Assembly: GCA_900319385.1 (NCBI GenBank)
Contig: ONOG01000017.1
Location: 1 to 53,991 of the forward strand
Source: an uncultured Prevotellaceae bacterium
Lineage (GTDB): Bacteria > Bacteroidota > Bacteroidia > Bacteroidales > Bacteroidaceae
Length of the DNA: 53,991 nucleotides
Direction of reading: 5' to 3'
Within the stretch, counting starts at the first letter, position 1, and each line of letters opens with the position of its first letter. The position numbers were made by a program, and so were the translations under genes. This document shows, piece by piece, positions 49,986 through 53,991 of the stretch. Under the pieces are notes generated by a model. It did no database searches and was not told the DNA's origin. It saw nothing but the letters and a program-made list of their open reading frames with translations.

Positions 49986-51233
49986 ATGCTACGACAATTC
50001 ACCATTTCACTGGCTATCCTGCTCGGCAGCCTGACTCTGACTGCTTCAGCCCAACAATACTACCCCACTCTGCAGGTCGATTCGAACGATGTGGCACAGA
50101 AACTGCGTGCCTTGCGCTTCGAAGAAGCTCAGACACAAATCAAGCGGGAAATCAACCAGGAGAAGCGTAAACGACACTCGACCACCCAGCTTGAACGCCA
50201 ACAACGCGAAGCAGCGACAGGGCTTCAGATGCTGAAAGGGACGGCACAACTGCTTGTGATTGACTCCGTGGTCATTCAGAAGTCACAGCTGCTCAGCGCT
50301 TACCATTTCTCACCCGAAGTGGGAAAAATCTGGCTGGAAAACTCAAGTTTGGGAAAGCAGTCGCTTGCTGTCTATGAGACGGAACGTGGCAATCGGCAGT
50401 ACCGCGCCACTGTGTCGGACGATTCGCTGCAGAACATACAGCTGGTCAGTGTGGACAAAGAAGGAAACCAGCTCGGCAAACCCCAGCCGCTGAACGGTCT
50501 CGGCATCGACAGCGACACCAACTATCCGTTCATGATGTCGGACGGCATGACGTTCTACTTTGCCGCAAAAACGAATGACGGACTCGGAAACTATGACCTC
50601 TATGTCACTCGCTACGACTCGGACAATAACCGTTTCTACAAAGCCGAGAACCTGGGATTTCCCTATAATTCGTACGCCAACGACTATCTGCTCGTCATCG
50701 ACGAGGTGAACAACATCGGATGGTTTGCCAGCGACCGCTATCAGCCAGCCGACAAGGTGTGCGTATATACCTTCATCCCTGCGACAAGCCGCCATACGAT
50801 CGACTACGAACATACCGATGCTGCACTCATGCGCCAGCAAGCAAGCCTTCGGCCTTTGAATGCAACATGGACCGAAGAAAACAAGCCGCAACGTGACGAA
50901 GCCACACGCCGGCTGTCAAAACTCATGAACACAGCTAAGCAACAGAAGCAGAACGACTTCGAGTTCGTCCTCAATGACCAACACACCTACACCTCGCTCA
51001 ACGACTTCAAAAAGACGCGAGCCAGACAACTGTGCCAGGAATGGCTGCAAAAACAGAAAAATCTCAGAACCCTCGAAGGACAACTGGAAACACTGCGGGA
51101 CGAATATGCCAAGGCCAACCGCACCCGCCAACGTGCCTTGACCCAACAAATCCTCGACCTCGAACACCGTGTCGAAGAACTGACCAACGAGGTCTATGCC
51201 ACAGCCAAAGCCATACGGCAAGCTGAACAATAA
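49986..51233 (+). CDS. Exported PD40 (WD40-like propeller) protein with C-terminal coiled coil
   Basis: A 415-aa exported protein with a signal peptide (MLRQFTISLAILLGSLTLTASAQ). After a charged helical stretch (~45-80) comes a beta-propeller-like part (~95-265) with PD40-type repeats: NYPFMMSDGMTFYFAAKTND, LGNYDLYVTRYDSDNNRFYK and VNNIGWFASDRYQPADKV. The C-terminal third is Glu/Gln/Arg-rich coiled coil (TLRDEYAKANRTRQRALTQQ). PD40 domains occur in T9SS-associated PorE and in TolB-like proteins, but the OmpA-like domain of PorE is missing, so no function is assigned. It is preceded by a strong terminator and followed by 148 bp with no clear feature. Confidence 0.75.
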   Translation: MLRQFTISLAILLGSLTLTASAQQYYPTLQVDSNDVAQKLRALRFEEAQTQIKREINQEKRKRHSTTQLERQQREAATGLQMLKGTAQLLVIDSVVIQKSQLLSAYHFSPEVGKIWLENSSLGKQSLAVYETERGNRQYRATVSDDSLQNIQLVSVDKEGNQLGKPQPLNGLGIDSDTNYPFMMSDGMTFYFAAKTNDGLGNYDLYVTRYDSDNNRFYKAENLGFPYNSYANDYLLVIDEVNNIGWFASDRYQPADKVCVYTFIPATSRHTIDYEHTDAALMRQQASLRPLNATWTEENKPQRDEATRRLSKLMNTAKQQKQNDFEFVLNDQHTYTSLNDFKKTRARQLCQEWLQKQKNLRTLEGQLETLRDEYAKANRTRQRALTQQILDLEHRVEELTNEVYATAKAIRQAEQ

Positions 51234-51381
51234 CGTTTCACTTGGGACACACTTCGTGTGGAAATGCCACAAGTTTGCTTCAAATGAAAACAAATTATGT
51301 TTGAAAAGATTTTGAGAATAATTTGACTCATTTCCTGCCGAAGCCGGCTTATCTGAATAACTCCAAAAACTCTATACTGTC

Positions 51382-52254
51382 ATGAAAAAAACATTTGCTC
51401 CCTCCGAACTGATCATCAACGAAGATGGATCTTGCTTCCACCTTCACCTGCGCCCTGAGCAGTTGGCTGATCGTGTCATCCTCGTTGGCGACCCTGCTCG
51501 TGTCAACACCGTAGCCGCACATTTCGACACCCGCGAATGCGAAGTGTCAAGCCGTGAATTCCACACCATCACTGGCACTTACAAAGGCAAACGCATCACT
51601 TGCCAGAGCCACGGCATCGGGTGCGACAACATTGACATCGTCATGACCGAGCTCGACACGCTCGCCAACATCGACTACAATACTCGTACCGAAAAAGACG
51701 AGCACCGAACCCTCACCTGTGTGCGCATAGGCACATGCGGAGGCCTGCAACCCTATACGCCTGTCGGTTCTTTCATCGCTTCGGTCAAGAGCATCGGATT
51801 CGACGGACTGCTCAACTACTACGGAGGCCGCAACGATGTGTGCGACCTGAAGTTAGAAGAGGCCTTCAAGCAGCACATGCACTGGGACCCCATCAAAGGT
51901 GCGCCCTATGTCTCCGTGGCTGACCAAGACCTTATAGAACAAATTGCTCAGGATGACATGGTGCGAGGCTACACCATCTCGTGCGGTGGCTTCTACGGTC
52001 CGCAAGGCCGAGAAATCCGCATACCACTGGCCGACCCGCAGCAGAACGAGAAAGTGGAGTCGTTTGAATACGATGGCTTGAAGGTGTGCAACTTCGAAAT
52101 GGAAAGCTCTGCCCTTGCCGGACTTGCAGCGCTGCTTGGTCACCGTGCCATGACCTGCTGCATGGTCATCGCCAACCGCTACGCTCAGGAAATGAACACG
52201 GGCTACAAGAACACCATCGACTCCTTGATACAAAAAGTGCTCGACCGTATATGA
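51382..52254 (+). CDS. Nucleoside phosphorylase (uridine phosphorylase-like)
   Basis: A 290-aa NP-I family enzyme that splits nucleosides with phosphate into base and (deoxy)ribose 1-phosphate, for salvage. Landmarks: VILVGDPARVNTVAAHFDT (phosphate loop), SHGIGCDNIDIVMTEL, RIGTCGGLQPYTPVGSF and the ribose-binding Met-Glu in CNFEMESSALAGLAALLGH. The length exceeds the ~255 of E. coli Udp, as in Bacteroidota forms. Base preference (uridine against purines) cannot be set by eye. Its stop overlaps the next ATG (ATGA, 52251-52254), so it is translationally coupled to the membrane protein and, in turn, to mnmE. Confidence 0.9.
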   Translation: MKKTFAPSELIINEDGSCFHLHLRPEQLADRVILVGDPARVNTVAAHFDTRECEVSSREFHTITGTYKGKRITCQSHGIGCDNIDIVMTELDTLANIDYNTRTEKDEHRTLTCVRIGTCGGLQPYTPVGSFIASVKSIGFDGLLNYYGGRNDVCDLKLEEAFKQHMHWDPIKGAPYVSVADQDLIEQIAQDDMVRGYTISCGGFYGPQGREIRIPLADPQQNEKVESFEYDGLKVCNFEMESSALAGLAALLGHRAMTCCMVIANRYAQEMNTGYKNTIDSLIQKVLDRI

Positions 52255-52550
52255 TTTTTTTAGTCATTATGTCCATCATATTTATCATCCTTGCCGTCAT
52301 CTTTCTGATGGGTAAGGGTGATAAACTCATTGCTGGTTATAATACTGCGAGTGAAGAAGAAAAAAGCAAAGTCAACATCAAGCGGTTGCGTTTACTGATG
52401 GCTATCATTTGCGTAATAACCGCCGGCTTTCTGAGCATCCAACCCATCATTGAAAGCAACCGTGCAACACAGATTGGGGCTTTCTTTGCATTCATCCTTG
52501 TAACGATGGTTTTCATTATCCTTGCCAATACTTGGGCCAAAAAGAAATGA
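52251..52550 (+). CDS. DUF3784-like small membrane protein
   Basis: A 99-aa integral membrane protein. Three hydrophobic segments: FLVIMSIIFIILAVIFLMG (~3-21), LLMAIICVITAGFLSI (~46-62) and IGAFFAFILVTMVFIILA (~73-91). A polar loop between the first two (KGDKLIAGYNTASEEEKSKV) is the hallmark of DUF3784 proteins. Function unknown. It overlaps both neighbours by 4-bp ATGA junctions, so the three genes form one coupled unit. Confidence 0.75.
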   Translation: MIFLVIMSIIFIILAVIFLMGKGDKLIAGYNTASEEEKSKVNIKRLRLLMAIICVITAGFLSIQPIIESNRATQIGAFFAFILVTMVFIILANTWAKKK

Positions 52551-53912
52551 GCAACAACGATACCATCTGCGCCCTCGCAACTCTGCGCCCTCGCAACTGC
52601 TCCAGGTGGAGCCCTCGGCATCATCCGCATCAGCGGCCCGTCATCCTTCAGCGTGGTCAGCGCCATCTGTTCCGTATGCTTCGACCCCGTCGAAGCCAAC
52701 ACCGTCCACTTTACCCGCCTCACCGATGGTACCGACGTCATCGATGAGGCTATGGTCTCAGTTTTTAAAGCTCCTCATAGCTACACTGGCGAAGACTCTG
52801 TGGAGATCAGCTGTCACGGCTCACGCTATATATTAAATAAGGTGCTGAAGCTTTTGGTGCAGAATGGTTGTCGAATGGCTGGTCCGGGTGAATACACCCA
52901 ACGCGCCTATCTCAACGGCAAGATGGATCTCTCGCAAGCCGAAGCCGTTGCCGACCTCATCGCCTCTACCAACCGCGCCACCCATCATATGGCCATGAGC
53001 CAACTGCGTGGAGGATTTTCGTCCGAGCTTGCCACACTGCGCGACCAACTGCTCCGGCTCACCTCCCTACTCGAACTCGAACTCGACTTCTCCGACCACG
53101 AAGACCTCGAATTTGCAGACCGCACAGAATTGCTCACCCTGGCCCAACACATTGACCAACGCATCACAACTCTGGCACATTCGTTCGAAACCGGACAAGT
53201 CCTCAAGCAAGGCATTCCCGTCGCCATTGTGGGTAAGACAAATGTTGGGAAAAGCACCCTGCTCAATGCACTGCTAAACGACAACCGTGCCATCGTCAGC
53301 GACGTCCATGGCACAACCCGAGACACCATCGAAGAAACCCTCGACATCAATGGTGTGACCTTCCGATTCATCGACACAGCAGGATTGCGCGAAACCACTG
53401 ACACGGTAGAAAAAATCGGCATTGACCGCACACATCAGAAGATCTCCGAAGCCCGCATCATCATCTGGCTGCTGGACGAAATGCCCACACAGGCAGAACT
53501 GAGTGAAATGAACCTTCTTTCCGAAGGGAAATCGACTATATATGTCCACAACAAATCCGACCTCTTCGAACGTCAGACCTTTACCCCATACATCTCTCCA
53601 TTACTCCTGATCAGTGCCAAAAAGAGACAAAATATTGACACGTTGAAAAACAAAATCTACGAAGCAGCTCACCTCCAAGCACTCGCAGGCAACGACATCA
53701 TTATCACCTCTGCCCGCCACTACGAGGCCCTTATCCATGCCCACACCAACCTTCAACAAGTCATCAATGGCATTCAAACCAACCTGTCTGGCGACCTCAT
53801 AGCAGAGGACCTGCGCCTCGTCCTCTCAGATCTTGCCGACATCACCGGTTCCTCCATCACCCCCACCGAAACCCTCCATAATATCTTTAAACATTTTTGC
53901 GTGGGAAAGTGA
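52547..53912 (+). pseudogene. mnmE: tRNA uridine-5-carboxymethylaminomethyl modification GTPase, frameshifted by a 16-bp duplication
   Basis: MnmE (TrmE) with MnmG installs cmnm5 on wobble U34 of several tRNAs. The ATG at 52547, overlapping the previous stop (ATGA), starts MSNNDTICALAT, the correct N-terminus. An exact tandem copy of TCTGCGCCCTCGCAAC (52566-52581 and 52582-52597) then throws the frame by +1; removing one copy restores ALATAPGGALGIIRISG and a ~450-aa protein. As written, translation from 52547 ends at 52747 (67 aa). Downstream, everything is intact: formyl-THF-binding N-domain (GPGEYTQRAYLNGKMDLSQA), G1 AIVGKTNVGKSTLLNALL, G2 GTTRDTIEE, G3 DTAGLRET, G4 NKSD, and the C-terminal FCVGK. 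A GTG at 52653 would give a shortened 419-aa product. The fault may be real, reversible, or an assembly error. Confidence 0.85.
52566..52597 (+). repeat. mnmE: Exact 16-bp tandem duplication inside mnmE
   Basis: TCTGCGCCCTCGCAAC is present twice without a spacer. The unit is not a multiple of three, so copy number sets the reading frame. Confidence 0.97.
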
Positions 53913-53991
53913 TTTTTTGCAAAGAAAAGCATACTATATGCAAATATGGCTTGTAAATCGCATGATTTCAAGCATTTAAAATTTCGTCTAT

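Overview
The window is chromosomal DNA of a member of the Bacteroidota, most likely a Prevotellaceae-type Bacteroidales. The signs are: many promoters of the Bacteroidota type (-7 TAnnTTTG with TTTG about 20 bp upstream); secreted proteins ending in type IX secretion (T9SS) type A and type B C-terminal sorting domains; a fused NfnA-NfnB reductase; co-existing ATP- and PPi-dependent phosphofructokinases; two GH43 glycosidases; and a formyltransferase-only PurH. Start sites have no strong Shine-Dalgarno sequences. No rRNA, CRISPR array or prophage is present. The only insertion sequence is an IS4-type 3' end cut by the left edge.

Layout. 1-2.8 kb: IS4 end, a small zinc-ribbon-like protein, a ~0.7 kb non-coding repeat element and a lipid kinase. 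3-9.7 kb: pfkA and nhaD, tRNA-Gly(CCC), recF and a DciA-like gene, PPi-phosphofructokinase, GH25 muramidase. 9.9-18.5 kb: two paralogous secreted putative zinc metalloproteases (904 and 1374 aa), separated by 1.5 kb of stacked repeats, then a 60-codon peptide gene. 18.6-24.3 kb (minus): GH43 glycosidase, uvrA, a T9SS type B protein. 24.5-29.7 kb (plus): LysM/periplasmic-binding-like protein, PorT-like barrel, two-domain GH43, HAD phosphatase. 29.9-39.9 kb (minus): secG, TPR-like gene, secreted LRR protein, a candidate structured RNA, a flavodoxin/ferredoxin protein coupled to mltG, clpC, and an S37 peptidase. 40.4-53.9 kb (plus): PurH-like transformylase, tcdA, serS, a BlaI/M56/lipoprotein sensing cassette, nfnAB, a PD40 protein, nucleoside phosphorylase, a DUF3784-like membrane protein, and mnmE with a frameshift.

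How the genes work together. Most are housekeeping: glycolysis, DNA repair and replication, tRNA charging and modification, purine synthesis, proteolysis, envelope building. The accessory layer is extracellular: GH43 enzymes for arabinose- or xylose-containing glycans and T9SS-exported proteases and LRR protein, which fits a polysaccharide- and protein-degrading gut or rumen commensal.

The most striking feature is the intergenic DNA. At least seven repeat families recur, and in several places they have entered coding sequence. Best candidates for something new: (1) a ~315-nt minus-strand RNA at 33561-33875 with its own promoter, a 12-bp closing helix, two mutually exclusive long-range pairings and an intrinsic terminator; (2) a dispersed non-coding element containing degenerate 22-bp arrays, in two copies; (3) an exact 16-bp tandem duplication that shifts the frame of mnmE; (4) the putative metalloprotease pair with its companion peptide.
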